Source of the DNA: Lomentospora prolificans
Lineage: Eukaryota; Ascomycota; Sordariomycetes; Microascales; Microascaceae
Reading direction: 5' to 3'
Length of the DNA: 64,000 nucleotides
Assembly (NCBI GenBank): GCA_029532625.1
Contig: JARFXM010000011.1
Coordinates: forward strand, 3,733,501-3,797,500
Shown: positions 11,350 to 21,053 of the stretch, piece after piece
Layout: the number at the start of each line of letters is the position of its first letter
How positions within the stretch are numbered: the first letter of the stretch is position 1
The notes under the pieces: model-generated
Seen by the model: the letters and a program-made list of their open reading frames with translations, nothing else
Database searches by the model: none
Told to the model about the DNA's origin: nothing
Translations under genes and position numbers: made by a program

Positions 11350-13800
11350 ATGGATGATACTTTTCCATTTCCACGAGAGGGCCGGCATTCTGGCCGTGCT
11401 ATAAGAATTAAGATTCCAGAGAATCAAAAACATCTGCTTCAGCGACCAGATTCTTGGATTACCAACTTAGAGTCTGGGAATAGCAGACATGGAGTTCTCA
11501 ACCTACCCCTTGATACCCTAACAGCCTTGGTTGATTTCTACAAACAGCGTCATGGAGTTCGAGCTCGTGCTCGCGACGAACGAGTAGAAACCGAAGCCGG
11601 GGAGAATGCTCAAACTCCCAGCCAACCCCACTCAGGTCTATCCCGCAGTTCCAGCCCACCGAACAAAGACCCTGAAGTCGCTGTTGCCTCCAAGCCGTCA
11701 ACCTCAGTGACGCCCTTGGGAGAGGCTGGTACCGAGCGTCGGCCTTCTTGGTCGCCTTCCCCGGAACACCACAAGTGGGCCAAAGCCCGTGGCGTCCTTC
11801 CAACAAACGAAATCACCCCGATGGCTTCAGCCTTATCCCTAAGTAGCCGCAGACTCGGCGACCGAGCCGCCGAACCGTTGAGCAGCCAAGACGAAGAGGA
11901 AGAGCTGGAGGTCACAGTTCCAAATGGAGTCAAATTCGCCGCTAGGTCTGTGAATAAACTTCCTGTCCGCTACTCTGCGCCTCTCTCATCGACTCTCGAA
12001 TCACCGGGGTCGTTCGCCCTCCCTTGGCAATGCGGCCAAGGCGATCCATACTCCTCCCAAACCCCCACGACCACAGACTCTCTGTCTATACCTGCTCCGA
12101 ACTCCAGTCTAGCCAAAGTCTCCTCTGAAGAATCAGTGCGGCGGCCCAAACGTATGCAGGCACCGTCTTTTTCCCAACTCGCGCCCGATCCCGCCTACCC
12201 AGCCCGTGACCTCTCAGTCGCTAAGCCTAAAGCCACACCGGAACGATCACCGTCATCTACAGCAGACCCGCTCCCCGCGATAACGCCAGATCCCCCCCAG
12301 CTGTCTTCCGAAAAGCCCAGGCAACAGCTCCCTGAAGATATAGATACGCCTCTGAGCCCAGAACGCGCACAAAAGAGGCTACGTCGATCATCCCCTGATA
12401 GATCACCCATAAGCGGAAAGGTCGTTCCCCAACGCCAGCCGTTACAAGGCCAGGCTCAGATAGCTGAGGGTGCTCCCATTCCTGCGACACCTTCAGAGCC
12501 AGCCCAGCCGACTGATAACGCAAGGCCGTTTGATGTGTTCAGGCTTGTGTATCCTCAATACGCAGGAACGCTCAGTGACTTTGTCAGGGCTTGTATATGT
12601 CTAAGGTTCATCCAGAACCAGAAACTGATGAGCGAATTCCTATACGATGACTTTATTCGCGCCTTTTCAGAGTCATATGTGAGCTATGTCGGAAGTTCCA
12701 AGAACCCACTGCCCGCTCACCAGTGGTATAATAGCGTTGGGGGGAAACCAGCCTACGACCAGATGGTCGTGACCAAAAGTAGCCTTGATCATGTATTTGA
12801 GGCATATCCGGACACAACAGAAGAGGCTAGGAAAGAACTTGGTTCGCCTATTGAAGGGCTTCTTACCCCGAACCACCCCCGAAACGGCATCGATAGACCC
12901 CAGACAGAAGAACCCATTGGGACGGTCGAGTCCCCCACACCAAAGCCGCAGCAGCCTCCAGCCCGGCCATCATCATCCAACATCACTATATCAGAGCTGC
13001 GTGGTGCAGATGCTATTAGGCCAAGCATTCCCGACGCTCCCGGACATCAACAAGGTATAACCCATGCGTTCCAATGCCAGGAATCTCAGCCACAACCTAG
13101 AGTACTATCCATTCCAGCCACCCCCGCCTCACAGCCGCGGTCAGAGGGCAGCTCTGAACAGAACAAAACTAGTCCCGCTTCCCGGAGCCAGGATATCGAG
13201 CCAATGCTCTGTACTAGTCCCTCTCAGACGTTAAATCTTAGGGTGGTAGAGACCCCTCTTCGTCCTCGTCTAAGACGACAGCCAATTTCAGACTCTGGCG
13301 ATGATGAAGAGCTCGATATTCCTCTGTCATCCTCTCCAGTGTCTCAAGTTCGAGGAGGAATCGCCTCTCACAGTCCAGAGACTAGAGATGTTGAAAGGAC
13401 GACGCACCCAGCCTATGTTCCGGACGAATCTCCTAGCACGCGCATGGGGCCCACCACGAAAAGTCCAGCTCCAATACCTGCACCCCCCGCAACGCCTTCG
13501 CCCGCCCCCCAATCCTCGAAGCGCGCTTCAACTCCTGCTTCTATCCAAAGAACCGCCGGTCCGATGCGGGCCGCGCGTCATTCTCTCGGAACGTCCGCAC
13601 CATTGACGCAGCCGACACGCAAGGATACGCTGGCGAGCGTAGCCAGTGGGAGGGTCCAAAAGCCAACAGGTAGGAGATCACTCGGAGGAGACAAAGGGAT
13701 CAGCGCGCCCGTGTCAAGGGAGCACGCTCTCAGAATGTACATCTTGCGGAAAAAGGCCGAACTGGGACCCTCCTCAACCGCTCCGACGCCAAAGAAATAA
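11350..13800 (+). CDS. Uncharacterised 816-aa largely disordered protein
   Basis: One uninterrupted frame of 816 codons from ATG 11350 to TAA 13800, much too long to be a chance frame. I do not recognise the family. Two compact, hydrophobic, conserved-looking blocks stand out. An N-terminal one (about residues 18-75) contains IRIKIPENQKHLL and a WITNLESG segment. A central one (about 395-500) contains FRLVYPQYAGTLSDFV, FLYDDFIRAFSESYVSY and PAHQWYNSVGG. The rest is rich in Ser, Pro, Thr and charged residues with many SP/TP sites and short basic runs (for example KRLRRSSPDRSP), which suggests a nuclear, phosphorylated scaffold or DNA-associated protein; that role is inference only. There is no signal peptide or membrane segment. 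It diverges from FAB1 and converges on the BolA gene. Confidence 0.75.
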   Translation: MDDTFPFPREGRHSGRAIRIKIPENQKHLLQRPDSWITNLESGNSRHGVLNLPLDTLTALVDFYKQRHGVRARARDERVETEAGENAQTPSQPHSGLSRSSSPPNKDPEVAVASKPSTSVTPLGEAGTERRPSWSPSPEHHKWAKARGVLPTNEITPMASALSLSSRRLGDRAAEPLSSQDEEEELEVTVPNGVKFAARSVNKLPVRYSAPLSSTLESPGSFALPWQCGQGDPYSSQTPTTTDSLSIPAPNSSLAKVSSEESVRRPKRMQAPSFSQLAPDPAYPARDLSVAKPKATPERSPSSTADPLPAITPDPPQLSSEKPRQQLPEDIDTPLSPERAQKRLRRSSPDRSPISGKVVPQRQPLQGQAQIAEGAPIPATPSEPAQPTDNARPFDVFRLVYPQYAGTLSDFVRACICLRFIQNQKLMSEFLYDDFIRAFSESYVSYVGSSKNPLPAHQWYNSVGGKPAYDQMVVTKSSLDHVFEAYPDTTEEARKELGSPIEGLLTPNHPRNGIDRPQTEEPIGTVESPTPKPQQPPARPSSSNITISELRGADAIRPSIPDAPGHQQGITHAFQCQESQPQPRVLSIPATPASQPRSEGSSEQNKTSPASRSQDIEPMLCTSPSQTLNLRVVETPLRPRLRRQPISDSGDDEELDIPLSSSPVSQVRGGIASHSPETRDVERTTHPAYVPDESPSTRMGPTTKSPAPIPAPPATPSPAPQSSKRASTPASIQRTAGPMRAARHSLGTSAPLTQPTRKDTLASVASGRVQKPTGRRSLGGDKGISAPVSREHALRMYILRKKAELGPSSTAPTPKK

Positions 13801-14543
13801 TGGGATGGAGAAACCGGCGGAGTTGACGTGGCTTTTCTTGTGGGGGGCTTTTTTGGCGTTTTTGGAGTCTTCGCTCTTACAATTTAGTTTACACATTGAT
13901 ACCCGCGAAGACAGCTTTCGCTTTCAGAATGAATAAAAAAAAAACATAACCCAACTGAACATCTTCTTCAAAGCCTTGTATTGTCCTGACAATTGTAGTA
14001 GTATTCATGGCACGTTCCAACTACCCAGCTCCCGATCCCGGATCAACTCGGTAAACCCATTCTTTTCCATCTTGTCCGTCGACCTCGGGGGAAAACAAAA
14101 ATACCCGGTTCTGTTTGTGTGTGCTTGAGCAGACTTTCTAGTCCAAAATGGCCAAATTCTTAAAATATGGTAGCAGAGTAACAGGAATAAGCATATGAAG
14201 CGAGAGAAAAAGAGAACTCCAGTCTGTTTTAGGCGCCAACCCCCCTCGCAAGCCTGAGTGGAGGTGAATAATATCTCTCTAGCGGCTTGTATATCTGAGA
14301 AACCCAAAAAGAGTAACAAGGTGAGTAGAGAAGGTTTGTCTTGTAAACCAAATGCGTGAAGTAGGGTCTTTCCGACTAGCAGAGAGCCACCTGGAAACGA
14401 TGGAAAAAAGGGAAAGTATGAAAAACCCTGAGAAGGTATAAGTCTACGGCAGGAGAAAAAAGTAAAGTGAAAAGTAATGCAGGGAAAAAAGAGAAAAGAA
14501 AAAAGGAAAATGAAGAAAGGGATTGGATGAGCGAAAGAGTCGG
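13801..14543. other. Convergent 3' spacer
   Basis: A 743-bp interval between two converging genes (816-aa protein and BolA). It holds 3' flanks only: an A-run near 13927-13945 and purine-rich tracts at about 14450-14520. No gene, RNA or notable structure seen. Confidence 0.5.
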
Positions 14544-15202
14544 CTACTCCGTAGTGGTTCGTTGGGGCTCCTGTTGGTCTTGTTGTTGCTCCTTCTGCTC
14601 CTCTTGCTCGGCGGCTTTAGTCTTCTGCCTCTCCTCCTCCTCAGGAGTCAAGGTGCGGAGTTGGAGGGCATGAATGCCACCTTCCTGGGCCATCTCTTCC
14701 CTGAGGAGGGCATAGATCATGCGGTGGCGTGCGGACTGCATCTTGGAACGGAAAGCCTCGGAGGTGATGACGAGTCTAGATGTGTGTCTAAGTCAGAAAA
14801 GTGAACGTTATTGTGCAATGGGCTGTCAGCGAGACGGTCCAAGGGTCCTACCTAAAGTGTGTTTCCTTGGAGGTATTGCCAACCATAGCCTTGTGATGGG
14901 AGTGGAGGTGAGAGTCATTGTAGATTTCAAAAGTCGAGGGTTGAAGGGCAGCCGTGATCTGTAACCAGATACATTCGTGTTAGCTACCAACGAAGTTATG
15001 CTTGGATGTATAGTCAAGGTAGTACCGGGTTACCGTGTGGGGACACGGAGCCGGACTGTTGGCATGACGGGGGTGCATGGAATGGCGGTCTGGTGATTTT
15101 TACCTTGGATCGGATGGCATCTTCTATGGGTGTGGTGGACGTCGACGACATTGCGGACAGCGGCCTCACAGGAGGAAAACCGAAGGCGTACCTGCGAAAC
15201 AT
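14544..15202 (-). CDS. BolA-family protein (BolA1/Bol1-like), probably mitochondrial
   Basis: Three exons, complement(14544-14775, 14852-14958, 15104-15202), 145 aa. BolA proteins work with monothiol glutaredoxins in iron-sulfur cluster handling; the Bol1 type acts in mitochondria. Spliced, the protein reads IEDAIRSK / ITAALQPSTFEIYNDSHLHS, then HHKAMVGNTSKETHF / RLVITSEAFRSKMQSARHRM and IYALLREEM. The NDSHLHSHH block and the F-x-S-K-x-x-x-x-R-H segment are the BolA hallmarks. A Glu/Gln-rich tail follows. Introns are GTAAAA...CAG and GTAGGA...TAG. I start at the ATG giving MFRRYAFGFPPVRPLS, which resembles a short mitochondrial presequence. Met18 (MSSTSTTP) would give a non-targeted form, and an in-frame ATG at 15415 would add 71 residues; start choice is therefore less certain than the family. 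Confidence 0.88.
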
Positions 15203-17470
15203 GCCGGAACTATAAGTAGACGATCGGTATAGTTTGTTCGTCGTGGTATTAACCCCAAGACCAGCGCCAGCACGGTGACGGGGACGTTGAAGATGCGGGT
15301 GGGCGACGGTTGAGTAGGAGAGAGCAAGCTTTGATATCCTTTCCGGATGGGGTAAGGCGAGGAGACGTGGAGGGACGGGAGGGAGGAAGGGACGGAGAGG
15401 TGCGCTAAGAGCCATCTGGAAAAGGAGAGAAAGGAAGAAGGGAAACAGACTGGGTATGGGAGAGGATTTGATTCTTCAAGTACTTTCAACCCAAGGCACA
15501 AGAAAGTTTCGGTGAGTCGGTGAAAAGCTGAGAATTTTCCACGACAGACTAAGGCACGATGGCACCCAATCAGGGAGTTATAGGCTGCGGTTGCAGAGAA
15601 GAGAGCTCCAGTTTCTCGCGCTGGGAGGGTTGCATGTACAGGTACGCATATACGGGTGGTGGGTGGGGTTGTCACACTTGGTCGATGCAGATATAGACAC
15701 AGAGCACGCTGTTCATGAGGAGAAGGAGAGGCGGTGATGATAAGCAAGGTTTAGGTTGGCTACGTAGCCTGGATCGGTTGGGACAGGACAGGGTGGGAAC
15801 ATTGCAAGGAAAAAAAAAAACCAAGGGCCTTTTCTTTCTTTTTTTGGACGGGATGGCCAGCGGGTGGATCGAGGGGCACTTCATTGTTTGACTCACGCAT
15901 ACATTCCTGGCCAACCAGGCGGGACGACGTTACTGGATCGCCTGGCCTGGCTGGCGTGGTCACGGTTAGACTGCAGCGCTGGGCTTCCCCGCCATTTCTG
16001 GGCGGTGTCTTGTAGAAATAGGTGCCACTCAGGCGGAAGCGGCCCCTGGCTGGCTCTCGGCCCCCGCTGATGTCACCACCCTGAAGGCGAAGTGTTTTCG
16101 GCGACGACAACAGAAGGCCCAGCTAATTGTCAAACAGCGATAGGTCAGTTGGCCAGGAGCTATCCAGGGATGGTGGGAACCAGAGGCTGGGATCCGTCGA
16201 CTGGGACAGCACACCTTCTGCACCAGAGTAGCACAGAGCACACTGGTGCCGCTGGTGCCTGTCTTGGGCCTCGACACCATCACATTCGCTGGCTCCTTGC
16301 ACATTGCGCTAGGCTGGACAGAGAAAGGCAAGGTACAGACGGGCCTGCAAGACCGCACATGGTGGGCAGCGCGGTGTGCATACATGTGCGAGCCGGATAT
16401 TAATATGCCGGCCCAATAGATCAGATCCAATACCGCCGTGCTTCGCCAGATCTCATAATACTTGCTAACGTTCCGAGAGATGCTGCTCCAAAGAATGTGA
16501 GGCCAGAATGTCGGTGGGCATCCATCTTGACAGGGATCAACCGGGGGGGGGGGTATATGTACTCTCTGCCAGCGGAAAGAGACGGCAATGGCTGGCAAGA
16601 AACCTCCCAAGGGCCTGCGTTTCTGCAATCCCTCGGCGAAGATCCGTCACATCACATCGACTTTCTCCGCAGGTCGTTACTTTTTTCTTCGTCTTGATCG
16701 ATTACGAATATCAATAGGCAGAATTACAGGCTGGCAGTTGATAAGAGGTCAGACGGCACATACCTCTGCGCATCCGCCTCTAAGACCGACGACAGCCTGG
16801 CATCCTTCGAGGTTTTCTCCGTGCGTGCGGATCGGTTCAATGTTGGTGTAAAGATGACAGGAGCTGATTGGCCCACCGGAGCCTTCGATGCAGATATATG
16901 AGACCCTGGGTCCTCTGTAAGTATGCGACGCCACGAAGATCTCTTTACTCCGCTGGCCATCATTTACGACACGAACACAATTGATCACTTGGGGGGACTA
17001 CGTCTCGAATGTCTGAAACGACCCGCAAGCCTATCGAGAACGCGGCCTTGAAATGTTGCAAATTTTCGGAGTCACGGCTCCATGAGTCCCAAGCACGCGC
17101 GCTCTTCTTAGGGCCACTTTATACGCGACTCACGTTTAATACACGCCACTAAAATGTAGTAGTGCAATTCTTTGTGCGCAAGCTCTGTCGGGTGGCTTGT
17201 GCCGCCAACTAGGGTCTTGCCTCTGTGCTTTTCTTCTTTCGTCACTCAACTCCACCACAATTCTTTCTCGCCCGTCGGAACACCCGTGTTGGAAACTCGG
17301 CAGATGCTAAATTCGACGAAACCAGGTCCGGCTCGGACGTTGGCCTGCTCCTTGTTCATCCCGATGCTGCTCCGATCCTAATTGCCAGATTAACCCGTTT
17401 CGCTAGACCCTGTATTATTAAAATATCGCGCTTCTCTTTTTTCCGGTTCCTCTTTTTTCCTCTTTTTACC
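15203..17470. promoter_or_regulatory. Divergent upstream region between BolA and the acyl-CoA synthetase
   Basis: About 2.3 kb between divergent starts. It contains a poly-A/T-rich patch at about 15811-15845, an 11-G run near 16543-16553, and a pyrimidine-rich leader (17430-17470) just before the synthetase ATG. A minus-strand frame of 199 codons at 16029-16628 does not resemble any family I know. No RNA gene recognised. Confidence 0.5.
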
Positions 17471-19516
17471 ATGCATTGGTCTCCTTGTCCACGGACTGTC
17501 TGTCGATGGTCTGCTCTTAGATTTCCTTCGCTCCGCGGCTCACTTACACGACAGCCCATTTCCCTCTTTATCTCCACCTCTTCTTCTTTTAGGATGGCGT
17601 CCACGTTACCGAAACTGCCCCTCTTCGACGCAATTGCGCGCCACGATCCAGATTCAACCGTTGCCGTACATTCATTATCCGGCCGCTCATTCAAGTATGG
17701 CGAGCTGCTAGGTGACGTTTGCAAGGCGAGGAACAAGCTCCAAGAGGCCGTGGGCAAGGAGGATCTCAATGGCGACCGAATCGCGTTCTTGGTGGAAAAC
17801 AGCTACGACTATATCGGTGAGTTTGCGCCCCGCGGCGGGTTCGTTCTTCCTTCCCCTGCTAGATCCTCTTCAATGCGCGGTTATGCGCAGACGTCCCATC
17901 GCCGGATCCGACATTCATTTTGCCACCGGGAGAGTCTTTCAAACTAACACGCGAACCCTTCACCCCGCCGTCTAGTAACTCTCCTCGCCGCGTTTGCTGC
18001 CCGAGCTATCGCTATTCCCCTCTCTCCAGGGTTCCCAGCTGCTGAGCTCCAATACATTCTAAACCAGTCCGAGGCGTCGGTCCTGGTTTCTTCAGCAAAG
18101 TTTGCGAACAAGGCGTCCGAGGTGTTGGCCACCGAACTGGACCAAAAACCCGCACATTTGCGCCTGCAAAAGCACCAGGGTGGCTCTGCGCATGAGCAGG
18201 TCACACTAGAGAACGAGGACCCGGGCAATGCCGCCATGATGCTGTATACATCGGGGACGACGAACCGACCCGTACGTGTTTCGCGCTCTGAATACAGTGA
18301 TTAGAGTCGCCAATGTCACTAACAATAAGCATAGAAAGGCGTGCTCCTACCTACATCTGTTCTCACGGCGCAATCCAAGTCACTCATACAAGCATGGGAA
18401 TACTCCGCCTCCGACCGCCTCCTCCACGTGTTACCCCTCCACCATATCCATGGTACCGTAAACGCCATCCTCACGCCTCTCTTCGCAGGTAGCTCCATCG
18501 AATTCATGTTTCCCTTCAACGCCGACAAGGTATGGCGGCGCTTCGCCGCCCCCTTCGCCCCTGAGGAGGGTCAACCTCCCAAGGAGAAGATCACCTTCTT
18601 CACCGTCGTACCCACCGTCTACAGCAGACTCCTCTCGACCCACAAGACCCTCCCTATCGAACTCCAAGAACCTGCGCGCGAAGCCATTTCCCCGCAGCAC
18701 ATGCGCGTCAGCATCTCCGGCTCCGCCGCCCTTCCTACCCCCGTCAAGAAGGCGTGGGCCGACCTCAGCCACGGCAACATCCTCCTCGAGCGCTACGGCA
18801 TGACCGAGGTCGGCATGGCCCTTAGCTGCGGTCTTGACTTTGCCGACAGGGTAGACGCGAGTGTGGGTTGGCCCCTGCCCTCCGTCGAGGCGCGTCTCGT
18901 CGACGTCGATTCGGGTGAGATCATTAAGCCCGGCGAGGAGACGGACGCAGAGGGCCGCGAACGCTCTGGAGAAATCCAGCTCCGCGGCCCCACCATATTC
19001 AAGGAGTACTGGCGCAACCCTACCGCGACCGCCTCCGAGTTCGTAGAGGGCGAGGACGGCCGCGGCAAGTGGTTCAAGACGGGTGACGTTGCCGTTCGCA
19101 GGCCCGTTCCCTCCGCCGGCCATAGCAGGCATGCGTGGGCGAGCGGCGACATGTACTTTATCCAAGGCCGTAAGAGCGCTGACATCATCAAGAGTGGTGG
19201 CGAAAAAGTCAGCGCGCTTGAGGTCGAACGTGAACTCCTTTCCCTCCCCGAGGTCGCCGAGGCCGCTGTTGTGGCCGTCCCCTCGGGCAAGTGGGGCCAG
19301 AAGGTCGGTGCGATCATCATCCTAGATAAAGATCACGCGACGACGTGGTCGCCCATGAGTATGCGCCGAGCCCTTAGGGATCGTCTCGTGAACTACAAAA
19401 TTCCTCAGCTCCTGAGGGTAGTCGATCACATCCCTAGAAACGCCATGGGCAAGATCAATAAGAAGCAGCTCGTGAAGGCGGTGTTTGCCGAGGACTTTAG
19501 CGGAGACGAGATGTAA
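17471..19516 (+). CDS. AMP-forming acyl-CoA synthetase, malonyl-CoA synthetase (ACSF3)-like
   Basis: Three exons (17471-17816, 17976-18271, 18335-19516), 607 aa. The protein belongs to the adenylate-forming superfamily, which activates a carboxylic acid as an acyl-AMP and then transfers it to CoA. The sequence is closest in style to ACSF3, which makes malonyl-CoA in mitochondria for type II fatty acid synthesis; substrate choice is inference. Visible motifs: the phosphate loop YTSGTTNRPKG across the second intron (about 206-216), YGMTE (about 367), TGD (about 461-463), GRKSADIIKSGGEKVS (about 490-505) and the C-terminal NAMGKINKKQL carrying the catalytic Lys (about 580-590). The first intron (GTGAGT...TAG) splits a Val codon after NSYDYI; the second is GTACGT...TAG. 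The N-terminus (MHWSPCPRTVCRWSALRF...) is Arg-rich with no acidic residues, presequence-like; Met42 is a possible second start. Confidence 0.92.
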
Positions 19517-20141
19517 AATAAACGGATCAATATATGTGTGTGTATATATATATCGATAGAAGTTAGACAAATATGTTGACCGACAGTGGTAGTGTCTAGC
19601 CTGTTAGCGTGCATTATATTGTATATACATCTATATATAGTAGTCTCCTCTTGCACATGTCACCGCAAGACTAGGACAGAGCCTTACTTTATAGTTGAAA
19701 GACGTCAGCTTGAACCGGTACATATCCAGTTCATTATTATGGATGTTCTGAAAGCTTTGTTTGTCAATATATTCTCGCGGTATGAGTGATAGTCAGATTC
19801 TCAAGCACGCTAGTCAATGTCCTAGGCGGTCGTTGCTTTCAAGAAAATCAAAGTGTAGGAAATTAAACTTGAGGCAACTGGATGCATGTAATAAACCGGA
19901 AGTAAAACGGAATTCCATAGCTAGTCATTAGACGTTGTGCTCGTACTCTAGGTCCCTGGGCGAAACGGTCTAGAACGCGTTTATCCCGGGAAAAGAGCTG
20001 AAGGCAATAACTTTTTTGGTTGTTGAAGCCTACCGCGGATAGGGTAACCACCCGCGGCAACATATGTTTCCCACCCCTTCTACCAAACAACGCCCAAAAC
20101 TACCCTATTCTCGAGTCCCTAACTAAGCGGCACGGAAGGCA
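19517..20141. other. Convergent 3' spacer
   Basis: A 625-bp interval between the converging synthetase and eIF4E genes. It is AT-rich with TATATA-type runs at about 19540-19640, consistent with 3' processing regions. No gene found. Confidence 0.5.
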
Positions 20142-21053
20142 TTAAACGGTAAACTTAGCTTTTGCTCGAGTACTACCGCTATGTGCGCTATCGGTATGAC
20201 CGGAGAACTCGACGGCCTCGGTGTTAGGGAGCTTTAGAATTTCCTTGAACTTGCGGCCGATAGACAGGAGGATCTCCTGACCCTTAGCCTGGGACCTACC
20301 CTTGCCACCAGCAACATCTCCATCTCCACGGTTGGGAATGTGCTTTCCAATAGTGCGGGTCCAGACACCAATGCGGTAAAAGCCCTTTCGCACGTTGACG
20401 ACCACACCCATGACCTCGCCATCTTCCTCATCCTCGAGGGTCTCGCCAATGGCGGCAAGCATGATGTGAAGCCACAAGGAATCGATGTCTACACTACGCT
20501 TCTCCTTATACTGATACGACCACTTGCCGCCATGCTTGTTCTGGGGATCCTCCCACTCAGGGCGAACACCCTCCTTGAAGAGGTGGTAGTCGGCCTTGAG
20601 GGACAGTTCGGAAACGGGGACAATGTTATTCTACGAATAATTTCTGTCAGTATGCAATACGAAGGCGAAGAAGTAAGTAATATGTCAGGGAGAAACTTAC
20701 GTAGATGCCCCAGAACTCTTCCACCGAATCAAACGTAATAACCTTCTTCAGTAGATCGTTCCAGTTCTCGCCCTATGAAGCAATTACTATTAGGTGGGCT
20801 ATTCGAGACAGATGAAAAGAGATACGAGTTTATTTACCTTGCCGCTAGGAGGCTTGGTGAACCACAGAGTCCACTTGTTCTGAAGCTGATGCTTGACGTT
20901 GAAGTTCTCTTTGTCGTGGAAGATGGTAACAAGCTTGCCGCTATCCTTAGCGGCTTCAGCACCAGTGCGATCGCCATCAGGAGAGATGGGGATGGTGGAA
21001 AGATCGACCTGCTGATCCATATTGGGAGCAGAAGAATCCGCCGTGGAAGCCAT
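20142..21053 (-). CDS. Translation initiation factor eIF4E (mRNA cap-binding protein)
   Basis: Three exons, complement(20142-20630, 20701-20772, 20838-21053), 258 aa. eIF4E binds the 5' cap of mRNA and recruits eIF4G to start translation. The two cap-stacking tryptophans are expected at W76 (GENW) and W122 (RPEWED), by analogy with W56 and W102 of the animal protein. W93 in VEEFWGIYNN corresponds to the eIF4G-contact tryptophan. HQLQNKWTLWF precedes, and NKHGGKW, LWLHIMLAAIGE and GVVVNVRKGFYRIGVWTR follow in the usual order. Introns are GTAAAT...TAG and GTAAGT...TAG, both between codons. The first 40 residues are the variable N-terminal tail. The ATG at 21053 is the first in the frame. Divergent from SIN3. 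Confidence 0.96.

Noticed and set aside
16029..16628. 199-codon minus-strand frame between BolA and the synthetase
   Set aside because: Random-looking composition, no motif, lies in a divergent promoter region.
18431..19165. 244-codon minus-strand frame opposite the acyl-CoA synthetase
   Set aside because: Antisense shadow; Gly/Ala/Arg-biased composition, no motifs.
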